A DNA stretch of 64,000 nt from the NCBI RefSeq assembly GCF_900096895.1, contig NZ_FMYO01000001.1, forward strand, positions 310,001 through 374,000, read 5' to 3'. The notes beneath the pieces are model-generated. The model was given only the letters and a program-made list of their open reading frames with translations, ran no database searches and was not told where the DNA came from. Both the position numbers and the translations under genes were made by a program. The DNA is from Acinetobacter kookii (GTDB lineage Bacteria > Pseudomonadota > Gammaproteobacteria > Pseudomonadales > Moraxellaceae). Positions 26,702 to 35,915 of this stretch are shown here, piece by piece. Position 1 is the first letter of the stretch. Each line of letters starts with the position of its first letter.

Positions 26702-27406
26702 TTACTGAAAATATTTAGCTATTATCAATATTATAATTACTGAAAAAATTAGCATGAACCAATACAGAATGTTTTTTGAAAATATATTTTTAGATATATC
26801 AATCGACGGATCAGATTTTGTAAAAGACTTATAGTGTTTTTTAACATATTCAGCTCTTTTTTGATTAAATTTTATAATTGCATTTTCTTCTTCAGCACTA
26901 ATATTCTGATCTAACTTACGAAAATGAAAAATAGATTCTTCATAGAATGGTTGAGATGAATAGATCTTTTCAGCAAGATCATCGAGGCTTTTTATCCCTT
27001 TTGCCCTATATTCAAGAATCTCCTTTAAATCTAACTTTATATTCCAAGAATAACTATAATGGCGAAGATCGCATTGCACGTCCAAGAAGAATTCTTGCTG
27101 TTTTTCCAATAAATACCATACCCCTTCACGATAATCTAATACTTTCATTTCATCTGGAATATCCGAAATTATCTTAGTTGCAATTTTTAAGAATCCCAAG
27201 CAAGCCAAATACTCATTTGTAAAATATAAAGTATCTTTCCGTAAGACTCCTCTTTCAATGAAGCTCAAACACCATTGCTGACTATTTCTGGATTTTTCTA
27301 AATGAATTGTTATATCAAAATCGAGTCCATAGCTAATGACCTCATCATTACTTGGATAATATGTCACCATTGGGTAGAGGATATGGTGTAGATCGATTAT
27401 TTTCAT
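26702..27406 (-). CDS. Hypothetical A/T-rich tail-anchored protein
   Basis: 234 aa, no family recognised. The cytoplasmic-type body is rich in Tyr, Lys, Glu and Ile; the C-terminus is a single hydrophobic helix (NILYWFMLIFSVIIILIIAKYF), so probably tail-anchored in the inner membrane. The gene is clearly richer in A/T than its neighbours and flanked by A/T-rich spacers, which suggests acquired DNA. Confidence 0.6.
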   Translation of the reverse strand: MKIIDLHHILYPMVTYYPSNDEVISYGLDFDITIHLEKSRNSQQWCLSFIERGVLRKDTLYFTNEYLACLGFLKIATKIISDIPDEMKVLDYREGVWYLLEKQQEFFLDVQCDLRHYSYSWNIKLDLKEILEYRAKGIKSLDDLAEKIYSSQPFYEESIFHFRKLDQNISAEEENAIIKFNQKRAEYVKKHYKSFTKSDPSIDISKNIFSKNILYWFMLIFSVIIILIIAKYFQ

Positions 27407-27517
27407 ATGTATTTTTTGATTAAAGACTATTTTTTAATTTCTCTAAAATTAACATAATACACATCACATAAAATTTTAAAATTAATTAATTTTAATTCAT
27501 TGGCTTATGACTCGATT

Positions 27518-27548
27518 AAAAGCCCAAATTACAAATTATTGGGCTTTT
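27518..27548. terminator. Terminator downstream of the GlcG-like gene
   Basis: AAAAGCCCAA and TTGGGCTTTT form a hairpin with T-rich tracts on both sides, about 80 bp past the minus-strand GlcG/HbpS stop. Confidence 0.75.
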
Positions 27549-27629
27549 GTTGATTTTTTTCATTCCACAATTAATTTTTAATCAAAATTACACTTTAATA
27601 TTCAATTTTATTAAAAAATATAACTGATT

Positions 27630-28049
27630 TTAGACTTTAATCTGCGCCAAAAACTTCTCAATCGCCTGCTGTGCAATTTCCGCATCTTCAAATGACTTCA
27701 CACCCGACACCCCCATTGCACCCACCAACTGCCCTTCATACATAATCGGCTCACCACCTTCCAGCATGCCAGAAAAACTGTCCATTGTCAGGAAGCCCAT
27801 TTGACCGCCTTTAATAATATCTTCAAACAGCTTGGATGGACGACGACTCATTGCCGAGCATTTGGCTTTTTCAAAACACAGATTGGCTGTCATCGGTGAA
27901 GCACCATCCATACGCTTCATCGCTAATAAAGTTCCAGTTTCATCAACCACGGCGATACTGACATTAAAATTGTTCTGAATCGCATATTCATAAGCTGTAT
28001 TCAATAAAAATTCAGCATCACTTAAAGTCAAATAATGTTTGGTTTGCAT
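27630..28049 (-). CDS. GlcG/HbpS family protein
   Basis: 139-aa protein of the GlcG/HbpS (DUF336) family; some members bind heme or related cofactors. Family features: SIAVVDETGTLLAMKRMDGASP, AKCSAMSRRPS, and the Gly-rich end EGQLVGAMGVSGVKSFEDAEIAQQAIE. No export signal. It lies just downstream of hemL on the same strand, but a palindromic repeat separates them, so co-transcription is uncertain. Confidence 0.85.
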   Translation of the reverse strand: MQTKHYLTLSDAEFLLNTAYEYAIQNNFNVSIAVVDETGTLLAMKRMDGASPMTANLCFEKAKCSAMSRRPSKLFEDIIKGGQMGFLTMDSFSGMLEGGEPIMYEGQLVGAMGVSGVKSFEDAEIAQQAIEKFLAQIKV

Positions 28050-28088
28050 GAATAAATATCCCTAATTTTAGAATTTAATCTCCCCTAA

Positions 28089-28185
28089 CCCCTCTTTAAA
28101 AAAGAGGGGAACTCCAATATAAAAATTCTTAAAATTCCCTCCTTTGAAAAGGTGAGAAGCACCGCTTCGCAAGAGGGAGGATTTA
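28089..28185. repeat. Palindromic repeat cluster downstream of hemL
   Basis: CCCCTCTTT/AAAGAGGGG (28089-28109) is a perfect hairpin, followed by a looser one with CCCTC (28137-28141) and GAGGG (28173-28177). The motif CTCCCCTAACCCCTCTTT resembles the CCCTCTCC palindrome at 36995-37015, so both may belong to one dispersed palindromic family. It may also terminate hemL. Confidence 0.55.
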
Positions 28186-28190
28186 AAAAC

Positions 28191-29504
28191 TTAAGCTTTC
28201 ATTTCAGCAAATGTTTCTTTTGCAGCTTGAATGGTAAATTCAATATCTTCATCACTGTGTGCAGCAGAGATAAAACCTGCTTCGAATGCAGAAGGTGCAA
28301 GGTTTACACCACGTTTCAACATGCCGTGGAAGAATTTACGGAAAGCATCAACATCACATTTCAGCATGGAATCGAAACTGGTGATGTCTTCCTGATCTGT
28401 GAAGTACAGACCGAACATACCGCCCACTTGTTGAGTCTTGAATGGAATGCCTGCTTCATCGGCAGCCGCTTGTAAACCGGCAAGTAATTTTTCGAGTTGC
28501 GCGGTTAATTTTTCATAAAAACCTTCAGCCCGAAGATGCTTGAACATCTCAATACCTGCACGCATCGCCAGCGGATTCCCTGACAATGTACCCGCTTGAT
28601 AGACCTTACCTAAAGGTGCAATGCATTCCATCACTTCATGTTTACCACCAAACGCACCGACTGGCAGACCTGCACCAATAATTTTACCCAAAGTGGTTAA
28701 ATCAGGTGTTACGCCATAATGTGCCTGCGCACCCCCCAAACCGACACGGAAACCGGTCATCACTTCATCAATGATGAATACTGAACCGTGTTCGTCACAT
28801 ACATCACGAATCGCTTGCAGGAAGCCATCAATTGGTTTCACCAAGTTCATGTTGCCAGCTACCGGTTCAACAATCACCCCTGCAATTTCAGAACCGAATT
28901 TAGCAAAGCATTCTTTCAGGGTGGCAATGTCATTGTACGGCAAGGTTAAAGTATGTTTGGCAAAGTCGGCAGGAACACCAGCAGAAGTCGCTTCACCCTC
29001 ACCACTGGTTAATAAACCTGAACCGGCTTTAACCAGAAGCGAGTCTGAATGACCATGATAACAGCCTTCAAATTTTACAATCTTGTCACGACCCGTATAA
29101 CCACGTGCCAAACGGATTGCGGTCATGGTCGCTTCAGTCCCTGAGTTGGTCATACGCACCAACTCAATAGACGGCATGATCTCACAAATAATGTCCGCCA
29201 AAGTGGTTTCATGAACCGTTGGCGCACCAAAGCTTAATCCATCCACAGCAGCATCTTGCACGGCTTGAATAATGTCAGGATGGGCATGACCCAGAATCAT
29301 CGGTCCCCATGAACCCACATAGTCCACATAGCGTTTGCCATCCACATCATACAGATAGGCACCTTGGGCTTTTTCAATAAATACAGGTGTACCGCCTACG
29401 CCATTAAAGGCACGTACCGGTGAATTCACACCGCCTGGAATATGTTTGCTGGCTTGTTTGAACAGTTGTTCTTGCTTTGGAGATAAGCTCATAGAGACAC
29501 TCAA
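28191..29504 (-). CDS. hemL: Glutamate-1-semialdehyde 2,1-aminomutase
   Basis: PLP enzyme making 5-aminolevulinate in the C5 heme pathway. 437 aa. Class III aminotransferase fold with [20 protein letters not shown] at the start, [13 protein letters not shown], the [11 protein letters not shown] segment, and PLP lysine in [17 protein letters not shown]. thiE lies 30 bp upstream on the same strand. Confidence 0.97.
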   Translation of the reverse strand: MSVSMSLSPKQEQLFKQASKHIPGGVNSPVRAFNGVGGTPVFIEKAQGAYLYDVDGKRYVDYVGSWGPMILGHAHPDIIQAVQDAAVDGLSFGAPTVHETTLADIICEIMPSIELVRMTNSGTEATMTAIRLARGYTGRDKIVKFEGCYHGHSDSLLVKAGSGLLTSGEGEATSAGVPADFAKHTLTLPYNDIATLKECFAKFGSEIAGVIVEPVAGNMNLVKPIDGFLQAIRDVCDEHGSVFIIDEVMTGFRVGLGGAQAHYGVTPDLTTLGKIIGAGLPVGAFGGKHEVMECIAPLGKVYQAGTLSGNPLAMRAGIEMFKHLRAEGFYEKLTAQLEKLLAGLQAAADEAGIPFKTQQVGGMFGLYFTDQEDITSFDSMLKCDVDAFRKFFHGMLKRGVNLAPSAFEAGFISAAHSDEDIEFTIQAAKETFAEMKA

Positions 29505-29534
29505 CTAAAAATTAAATCAATAAGCAATAAGGTT

Positions 29535-30161
29535 TTATGCTAAGGCTGTAGTTTTAAACAATGCAGACCACTCGTCTAAACGCTCTGGAATCGCGTGCAT
29601 CGGACGACCTAATATATCACTGATTACCGCACAATAATCTGCACCACATTCAATCACCTGCTGGGAATTTTCAACAGTTAAGCCACCAATGGCACAGATC
29701 GGCACATTCAGTTTTTCTTTGGCCAGTTTTAAGGTGTCCAGACCAATATTACCTGCTTCAGGCTTAGACTCGGTCGCATAGATAGCTCCAAAAGCCACAT
29801 AGTTTGCACCATCGGCAATTGCCTGTTCTGCCAATTCCAGTGAATTGTTGCAGCTGCGACCAATCAGCACACCTTGCGGCAAACGCGCAACCGCTTCCTG
29901 AATCGAGCCATCATCCTGCCCCAGATGCACACCTACGCCGTATTTAACCGCAGTTTCAAGATCGTCATTAATCACGAAAGGCACGCGATATTCAGCACAC
30001 ATGGCTTTCATGTATTCAATTTCATAAATTTGGTCTTGTTTGGCGACTTTTTTACGACGGTATTGCAATACTGAAATACCGCCATTGGCCATTGCCCCTT
30101 CAAGCTTAGCCAATAAAAGTTCTAAAGGATCGTCATTGGTAATCAGATATAAACCGCGCAT
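29535..30161 (-). CDS. thiE: Thiamine-phosphate synthase
   Basis: Condenses the pyrimidine and thiazole phosphates to thiamine phosphate. TIM barrel: GLYLITNDD, ISVLQYRRK, PFVINDDLETAVKYGVGVHLGQDDG, GRSCNNSLELAEQA, YVAFGAIYATESKP, ICAIGGLTVEN. Met at 30161 begins the family N-terminus; the frame is open 13 codons upstream. The 208-aa length fits. No TPP riboswitch is apparent upstream. Confidence 0.93.
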   Translation of the reverse strand: MRGLYLITNDDPLELLLAKLEGAMANGGISVLQYRRKKVAKQDQIYEIEYMKAMCAEYRVPFVINDDLETAVKYGVGVHLGQDDGSIQEAVARLPQGVLIGRSCNNSLELAEQAIADGANYVAFGAIYATESKPEAGNIGLDTLKLAKEKLNVPICAIGGLTVENSQQVIECGADYCAVISDILGRPMHAIPERLDEWSALFKTTALA

Positions 30162-30818
30162 AACATACTGCCAAAATGAAAACTGCCCTATTATAGGCAT
30201 ATCAGCAACAAGATTCAGCGGAACTGGCTTAATTACTTATAATTACTCTAGATAAATATGCAAAAAATCGGAAAACCCAGCCCCCAACAACTGTAATGAA
30301 ATTTTTGGGAAAAAATACCTATTTTCAGGGATGGATCATCTGGATATTAAACGGTTTAATAAATCACAGAATAACAATAACTAATAAAGACACTATAATA
30401 ATAAAACTTGCAGCCCTGATCAGACTTTCTAATTCTTTGTTATCAAACGCGCTTGGGGAAGCGAATGAAGAATTAGAGAGTTGCCTTATTTTTTATCCGG
30501 GTATTCCAGCCAACATTGCATCCTACTTTCAATCCTGATGAATCCTCTTTTAGTCCATGATGAATGTTGATATTTTTTAAGCTGAGCTTTTAACGTACCG
30601 CCTGCATAAAAAAAGCCTAGAGAAGGTCACTCTAGGCTTGGAAAACTTTAAGATTGGGGACAGGCACGAAGTAAAAATTCAGCTTCTTAAATGTCTGTTC
30701 TATTAATAAAATATTCACTCTAGCATTTCAAGACAAAATTAATTTTATTTCTACATTTTTTATGAAAATAATCACAAAATGGTGATTTTTTGTCTGAATG
30801 GTATAAATAAGCCGCAAT
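30162..30818. other. Intergenic region, no supported gene
   Basis: About 650 bp between thiE and the Mpo1-like gene, both on the minus strand. An 80-codon plus-strand frame (30296-30538) lacks a ribosome site and has no protein-like composition I trust. The only clear element is the hairpin at 30613-30639. Confidence 0.5.
30613..30639 (-). terminator. Terminator, probably of the Mpo1-like gene
   Basis: AAGCCTAGAG and CTCTAGGCTT pair perfectly; on the minus strand a seven-T run follows. It lies 180 bp beyond the Mpo1-like stop. Confidence 0.75.
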
Positions 30819-31202
30819 TTAACCTGGCATTTTATCTTTAGAACGGTCTTGCAAACTTAAATTACCGCGCAGTACATCGGCAAACATGCGCCAATCCGAA
30901 ATAAAACTATACAGCGGTTGTTTAAAACTTGCCGGTTTGTTTTTTTCAAAGACAAAATGCCCCACCCATGCACAGGCATAGCCTGCAACCAAACCATATA
31001 ACACATATTTGGCCTTTTTATAGCGTATCGCTTTAGTCACACAATATAAGCCGATACTGCTGCCCACCACATGCAAACGGCGACTCATGACATTACGGTG
31101 CTCAGTTAAATAAAACCGATAGAATTCATGATAGTTTTGAATCGGCAGCTGAAATTCCGGTTCTGGATGATGTTCAAATTTGAGCTGGATTGTTGTATTC
31201 AT
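30819..31202 (-). CDS. Mpo1-like (DUF962) membrane protein
   Basis: 127-aa protein of the DUF962 family; yeast Mpo1 is an iron-dependent dioxygenase in fatty acid alpha-oxidation. Conserved His-bearing segments are present: YLTEHRNVMSRRLHVVGSSIGL and WVGHFVFEKNKPASF, with two membrane helices between. Start at 31202: AGGG is 8 bases upstream, whereas the ATG at 31208 is too close. Confidence 0.82.
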   Translation of the reverse strand: MNTTIQLKFEHHPEPEFQLPIQNYHEFYRFYLTEHRNVMSRRLHVVGSSIGLYCVTKAIRYKKAKYVLYGLVAGYACAWVGHFVFEKNKPASFKQPLYSFISDWRMFADVLRGNLSLQDRSKDKMPG

Positions 31203-31363
31203 GGTCATAGCCCTGCATATTTTGATTTAAGTTAGCGCATATTTTGTTCAAATTAAAGTGTCAGCCCTCATCATTTTTTTGATCATTTGCAAAGCAACCA
31301 GGCAAGAATCTGTTCGTCAAGTCTTACATCAAAAATCATTTTCGTTACAATCAGGAGCCTAGA

Positions 31364-31408
31364 ATGAACAATACAATTTCCGGCGCTATAAAAGAACAGA
31401 TTTCATAA
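31364..31408 (+). other. 14-codon ORF with a good ribosome binding site
   Basis: MNNTISGAIKEQIS, preceded by AGGAG at good spacing, 71 bp ahead of the first CYTH gene. It could be a leader peptide, or the start of a gene lost by deletion. Nothing else supports translation. Confidence 0.2.
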
Positions 31409-31479
31409 CGCATTTGTAAGCTATCGATGATGACGAGTTGTATTGCTGACATCGCATCACAAAATTTGGATGAAAGATC

Positions 31480-32940
31480 ATGGTTGAAGTTGAATTAAAA
31501 TTTCAGATTCCTGAAGCAAGACGCAATGCCCTACTGAAAGCATTGGATCCTAAAAAATCTGAAATTATTCAACTGAAAGCCAAATATTATGACACCTCGG
31601 AACGTTTACTGTCACAGCATGGTGTGGCCTTAAGACAACGTCTCGAAGGCACGCGCTGGATTCAAACCCTGAAAGCTGCCGGTAAAAGCCATTTGCACCG
31701 TTTTGAGCATAACCATGACTTAGGCGAACTGGAACAGGCACCGCAGCTGGATTTATCCATTTACGCGCAGGATGCCGAAGCGCAGCACATCCTGAAAAAT
31801 GCTTTGGGCGAGGCACAGGATCAGCTTAAATTGCAGTTTGAAACCGATATACAGCGGACCTTTCGCGTCATTCATTTTGAAGAAACCGAAATAGAGGTCA
31901 GCCTAGATGTCGGTGCAGTGAGGACTGAAACAGCACACAGTGAAGTGCATGAAGTTGAGTTTGAATTGAAATCAGGCTTGGTCCAGTCACTTCTCGCCTT
32001 TAGCTTTGAATGGGTAAAGAAATATCATCTTTGGCTGGATGTGCGCAGCAAGGCCGAAATCGGCAATCTTTTGGCCATCCAGCAACCCGTCAGTCCGGCA
32101 AAATTGGCCAAGGAATTTAACTTAAGTAAAAAAGACCCCGCCAATAAAAACTTGCGTCTGCTGATTACCCAGCAGTTACAGCATTTACTGCCGAATATCG
32201 CGGCCATTTCTGCCGGTGTTGCCGAGAAAACACATATTCAGCAAGCACAAATTGCCCTGGATCATTTGCATTTGACCCTGTCTTTATTTAAAGACTGGAA
32301 TTATGCAGTTTCAGACAAATGGGCGACGCAACTGGGCGCATTTAAGCATCAGTTTGATCATTTACAGCATTTGCAGCACATGCAGTCAACGCTAGGTGCT
32401 TTTTTACAGAATCCGAATACTGCATCGAATTTAGCCAAAGATATTTTGTATGCCAAAGAAAAGTTGGCCAATCTGGTTCGTTCAACGCAAAACGTCCATC
32501 ATTATCTGGAATTATTGATGTTTGGCTTAGAGCCTGAGGATAAGCCGCAAGCGCATGACTTAAAGTGGTTCGCGCAAAATACCCTGCAAAATCAATATAA
32601 ACAGCTGCAAGAGCATCTTGCGAATGCCGATATTGCCAATTTTGAAAGTCTGGATCAGTTAGCCACTAAAATTCATGAACTGAAATTTAGCTTCCCGATT
32701 TTAACCTCGATTTATGATGTCAAGAATTTGCAGAAATACAGCAAAGCCTTGAATGATGCTCAACTTGCAGCCAGTGAATATCAGATTCTGGCCTCTTCTG
32801 CCGAGTATATTCAGCAAACTGAACTTGAAGCCAGTGACTGGTTTGTTTTGGGCTGGCTGACAGCGAAACAGGAAGTGTATGCACAAAAGCTGCTTGAAGC
32901 GACGGAACAATTCCTGGTGAGTCGTAAATTTATTAAGTAA
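31480..32940 (+). CDS. CYTH domain protein with degenerate CHAD region
   Basis: 486 aa. The N-terminal half is a CYTH triphosphatase-type domain with ExExK as Glu3-Val-Glu5-Leu-Lys7, then ALRQRLEG and WIQTLKAAGK. The C-terminal half aligns with the CHAD domain of the next gene but has lost its signature: THIQQAQIALDHLHLTLSLF replaces VHQTRVAIRRLRSALRVF, removing basic residues expected to bind polyphosphate. It and its neighbour are tandem paralogues of identical length. CYTH enzymes hydrolyse tripolyphosphate or organic triphosphates; activity here is inferred. Confidence 0.85.
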   Translation: MVEVELKFQIPEARRNALLKALDPKKSEIIQLKAKYYDTSERLLSQHGVALRQRLEGTRWIQTLKAAGKSHLHRFEHNHDLGELEQAPQLDLSIYAQDAEAQHILKNALGEAQDQLKLQFETDIQRTFRVIHFEETEIEVSLDVGAVRTETAHSEVHEVEFELKSGLVQSLLAFSFEWVKKYHLWLDVRSKAEIGNLLAIQQPVSPAKLAKEFNLSKKDPANKNLRLLITQQLQHLLPNIAAISAGVAEKTHIQQAQIALDHLHLTLSLFKDWNYAVSDKWATQLGAFKHQFDHLQHLQHMQSTLGAFLQNPNTASNLAKDILYAKEKLANLVRSTQNVHHYLELLMFGLEPEDKPQAHDLKWFAQNTLQNQYKQLQEHLANADIANFESLDQLATKIHELKFSFPILTSIYDVKNLQKYSKALNDAQLAASEYQILASSAEYIQQTELEASDWFVLGWLTAKQEVYAQKLLEATEQFLVSRKFIK

Positions 32941-33061
32941 CAAATAAAGCAACAAAATTAAACCAGTCAAATCAAAGCGTATGGCATGATCTTTTAATGT
33001 ACCCTAAGAGTGGGGTGACATACGCTTGATCTACTTTCTGGCACAACCCTACTCTTGTTTC

Positions 33062-33109
33062 GATACTGGCTTACCATGATATTGGCTTACCATGATATTG
33101 GCTTACAAT
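33062..33109. repeat. Three tandem 16-bp repeats
   Basis: GATACTGGCTTACCAT, GATATTGGCTTACCAT and GATATTGGCTTACAAT follow each other directly (33062-33077, 33078-33093, 33094-33109), 62 bp before the second CYTH gene. Too few units and no spacers, so not a CRISPR. They may be regulatory or slippage products. Confidence 0.9.
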
Positions 33110-33170
33110 AATAGCCGTTTACAATAAAAGTCATGACCCTATCGGATGATGAAGCGTCAGGAGTTTTAAC

Positions 33171-34631
33171 ATGCTCGAAGTAGAATTAAAATTTCAGATT
33201 CCCGCATCAGATCAGGAAAAGCTCTATCAGCTATTCTTGAACAAGAATGCTCGCTTGATTTCTTTATATGCAAAATACTACGACACGCCCGAACGGCATT
33301 TAGCTCAAAAAAACATTTCATTACGGCAACGTCTTGAAGACGGTCACTGGATACAAACTTTAAAAGCGCCCAGCGATCATTCCTTGCAGCGCCTTGAACT
33401 GGAAACCGATCTAGGCAAGCTGGAAAATCCGGGTTTGAACCTGGAGATTTACCAGTCGCATGCAAAAGCAAAACAATTGCTGCAAAAGGCTTTGGGCAAA
33501 CAGGCTAAAAACCTGACGGTGCAATACGAAACGGTCGTGCAGCGTCTGGTGCACGTGGTTCATTTTAACCGTTCAGAAATTGAGGTGAGTCTGGATCGCG
33601 GCGAGATTCGCCATAACGATAAGAAATTGGCGATTTATGAAATTGAATTTGAGCTTAAACAAGGTTCTGTTCAAGACCTGCTCAAGTTTATTCACCCCTG
33701 GGTACAGCGATATCATTTATGGCTGGATGTGCGCAGTAAAGCGCAACGTGGAGATTTGCTGGCACAGGATTTAAAAATTCCTCCCGCTCAGTTTGCAAGT
33801 CCGCTCAAACTGAATCCACAGGACTCGACTGATCACGTATTGAAGCAGATCATCAATAATACCTTGCAACACCTATTGCCGAATGCATCTGCGATTGCTT
33901 CCGGACAGTATGATAGCGATCATGTTCACCAGACCCGGGTTGCCATTCGCCGTTTAAGAAGTGCCTTGCGTGTGTTTGGTGACTGGTCCAAAGATGTTCA
34001 CCCAGACTGGCAGGAACAACTGACTCAGCTGTTTCGCCAACTGGGGTCAACCCGTGACCGCGATGCCTTGAGTGAAGGACTTTTACCTCAGCTCGAACAG
34101 GCCGGTGCCCCTTTTGTCCAGCTTCCTCGTACGCCTGAAGAATCCGGCATTCCGATTGATGAATCTTTACGTTCTTCAGACTTTGTAGAACTGATTCTGC
34201 ATCTGCTGCGCTTTGTCGATCAGCCAAGTAAAAAGCAGAAAAAAGCGGGATTAAAAAAAGATATCGCAAAAAAACTACAAAAATTGCATCAACAGATCTG
34301 CAAAGATGCCGATCAATTTTTACAGCTGGATATCGAGTCACGGCATCGTACCCGCAAACGGGTCAAACGCTTGCGTTATTGCGTAGAATTCGTTGCCTCG
34401 CTTTATCCTGCTCAAGATGTAAAGCGCTATCTCAAAGATTTAAAACCCGCCCAGGAAAGTTTGGGACAGTATAATGATTTGATGGTGGCTGAAGCGCTGT
34501 TTCAGGATATGGTGCAACGTAAACAAAAACTCTGGTTTGCCTTAGGCTGGATAGCCAACGAGAAAGAATCCGTGTTGCAACAGGCTCAGCAGCATTTAGA
34601 GGATTATTCTAAAACCGCTATTTTCTGGTAA
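33171..34631 (+). CDS. CYTH and CHAD domain protein
   Basis: 486-aa paralogue of the preceding gene, with both domains intact. CYTH: MLEVELKFQIP (ExExK), SLRQRLED, WIQTLKAP. CHAD: VHQTRVAIRRLRSALRVF at about residue 245, GSTRDRDALSEG, RHRTRKRVKRLRYCVEF, with the conserved His and Arg residues that bind inorganic polyphosphate. The two proteins are similar throughout the CYTH half. Confidence 0.92.
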   Translation: MLEVELKFQIPASDQEKLYQLFLNKNARLISLYAKYYDTPERHLAQKNISLRQRLEDGHWIQTLKAPSDHSLQRLELETDLGKLENPGLNLEIYQSHAKAKQLLQKALGKQAKNLTVQYETVVQRLVHVVHFNRSEIEVSLDRGEIRHNDKKLAIYEIEFELKQGSVQDLLKFIHPWVQRYHLWLDVRSKAQRGDLLAQDLKIPPAQFASPLKLNPQDSTDHVLKQIINNTLQHLLPNASAIASGQYDSDHVHQTRVAIRRLRSALRVFGDWSKDVHPDWQEQLTQLFRQLGSTRDRDALSEGLLPQLEQAGAPFVQLPRTPEESGIPIDESLRSSDFVELILHLLRFVDQPSKKQKKAGLKKDIAKKLQKLHQQICKDADQFLQLDIESRHRTRKRVKRLRYCVEFVASLYPAQDVKRYLKDLKPAQESLGQYNDLMVAEALFQDMVQRKQKLWFALGWIANEKESVLQQAQQHLEDYSKTAIFW

Positions 34632-34652
34632 GGGGCAAACGCAAAGCCAAGA

Positions 34653-35297
34653 TTAGCGGTATTTGCCAAATATTTTCCAGGTTCCATTATCTGCCAATGG
34701 ATCGCTATAACTGTCATTGCGCTGTTTGCGCGGCTTGTCACGGGCATCTACCAGTTCAAAATGCGGCTCTGTACTCAGCACAATGCCATTTACATAAAAC
34801 CGCGTGCGTGTGTACTCACTTTGTCCATGCTGGAACACATAAGTGCGCAAATCGATGAATTCACGATGAGCCACCAACGCTGCGGTATCATCACTTTCCA
34901 GCCAGGCACGCATGGCCTGAATCTGCTCAGGTTCAAATTTCCCGCACTTATCGAGCAGGCTGGCAATCCCCCGAAAGGTTTTGGACTCTTTGGCACGGGT
35001 TTTGTTAATCCGGATGCGGTCGACATGAAAATAAAATAAAGGCAGATTTAAATGGCTGGGCAAATGTACGGCATCCAGGGTTTCATCTTGCATAAAAGGC
35101 TGAAACAGGTCTTGCGCCCTTTCAATCAAGCCGGTCCATTGCCGATAATATTCGTCCACTTCTTTTTTAGAGCCATAATAAATGGGCAAGCCCTCTACAT
35201 TGGCCAGATTGGCAGGTGGCCAAATATTTTGACGAAGCAAGGCGATGTCACTTTTTAAACTTTGTACGGCAATGGCATCTTGCATTGGAGTATCCAT
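34653..35297 (-). CDS. Hypothetical protein
   Basis: 214-aa soluble protein, no recognised family, no signal or membrane helix. Conserved-looking aromatic and charged stretches: NIWPPANLANVEGLPIYYGSK, FYFHVDRIRINKTRAKESKTF, RTRFYVNGIVLSTEPHFELV. Converges with the CHAD gene after 21 bp and is divergent from the DUF3144 gene. Confidence 0.65.
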   Translation of the reverse strand: MDTPMQDAIAVQSLKSDIALLRQNIWPPANLANVEGLPIYYGSKKEVDEYYRQWTGLIERAQDLFQPFMQDETLDAVHLPSHLNLPLFYFHVDRIRINKTRAKESKTFRGIASLLDKCGKFEPEQIQAMRAWLESDDTAALVAHREFIDLRTYVFQHGQSEYTRTRFYVNGIVLSTEPHFELVDARDKPRKQRNDSYSDPLADNGTWKIFGKYR

Positions 35298-35394
35298 TTC
35301 TATGCTTAGGCTATTTTTAGATTAAGCCAAAGGTTTAGTTTCTGCAAGGCTTTGCCTATAATAAGCGATTAGATCGTTTTTGCAGGAAAAGTTC

Positions 35395-35790
35395 ATGGTT
35401 CAAAAGATTGAAGCAACAGATGTAACCGAAGAAGAAGCGTTAAATGCTGCTTTTTTTGAACGTGCTGATGAATTTATTAAACAAGCCAACGAATTTTGCC
35501 GTGTCGAAAAAGGTTCAGCCGTGAAACCTGCTGAAATGCGCGGACAAGTCAGCGCTGCCATGCTGTTTGCCACTGCCCGTTTTAATACCTGGGTCGCAGC
35601 CAACAATTTTAAAGATGGCAATGAAATGCGTGATGCCAAAGATCAGGTCATGTCTTACATCATGCAGCAATTCCAGATGATGCTGGAAGACAATTATGAT
35701 GAATATTGCGAACAGTTTGAAAATTATCTTCGCTTTCGTCGCAATGAAGAATTTCATGCCAACAAACATGACCATGATCATCAGCACTGA
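35395..35790 (+). CDS. DUF3144 family protein
   Basis: 131-aa acidic, mainly helical protein of the DUF3144 family (function unknown): FFERADEFIKQANEFC, AAMLFATARFNTWVAA, and the His/Asp-rich tail KHDHDHQH, possibly metal-binding. ATG at 35395 has GGAAAAG upstream; an earlier in-frame TTG at 35380 is unlikely. Confidence 0.83.
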   Translation: MVQKIEATDVTEEEALNAAFFERADEFIKQANEFCRVEKGSAVKPAEMRGQVSAAMLFATARFNTWVAANNFKDGNEMRDAKDQVMSYIMQQFQMMLEDNYDEYCEQFENYLRFRRNEEFHANKHDHDHQH

Positions 35791-35800
35791 TCAGAAGTTT

Positions 35801-35824
35801 AAAAAGCCCTACGGGGCTTTTTTT
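35801..35824 (+). terminator. Terminator of the DUF3144 gene
   Basis: AAAAAGCCC and GGGGCTTTTTTT form a compact hairpin with T-run 10 bp past the stop. Confidence 0.9.
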
Positions 35825-35915
35825 ATGTGCTGAGTTTTTGGATGAAAGGTCATTTAAAGTCAGGGCTCTTTACAGTATGGTTAAATAACAGAGACTTGCT
35901 GAATTAAGGACAGAA

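Noticed and set aside
29505..30300. TPP riboswitch near thiE
   Set aside because: I looked for the thi-box pattern upstream of thiE and found none.
30296..30538. 80-codon plus-strand ORF downstream of thiE
   Set aside because: No ribosome binding site, atypical composition, and no recognisable motif.
30655..30672. TGGGGACAGGCACG motif resembling sequences near REP-associated transposases
   Set aside because: A single short match with no second copy or transposase in the window.
33062..33109. Possible CRISPR array
   Set aside because: Three 16-bp units are directly adjacent with no spacers, and no cas genes are present.
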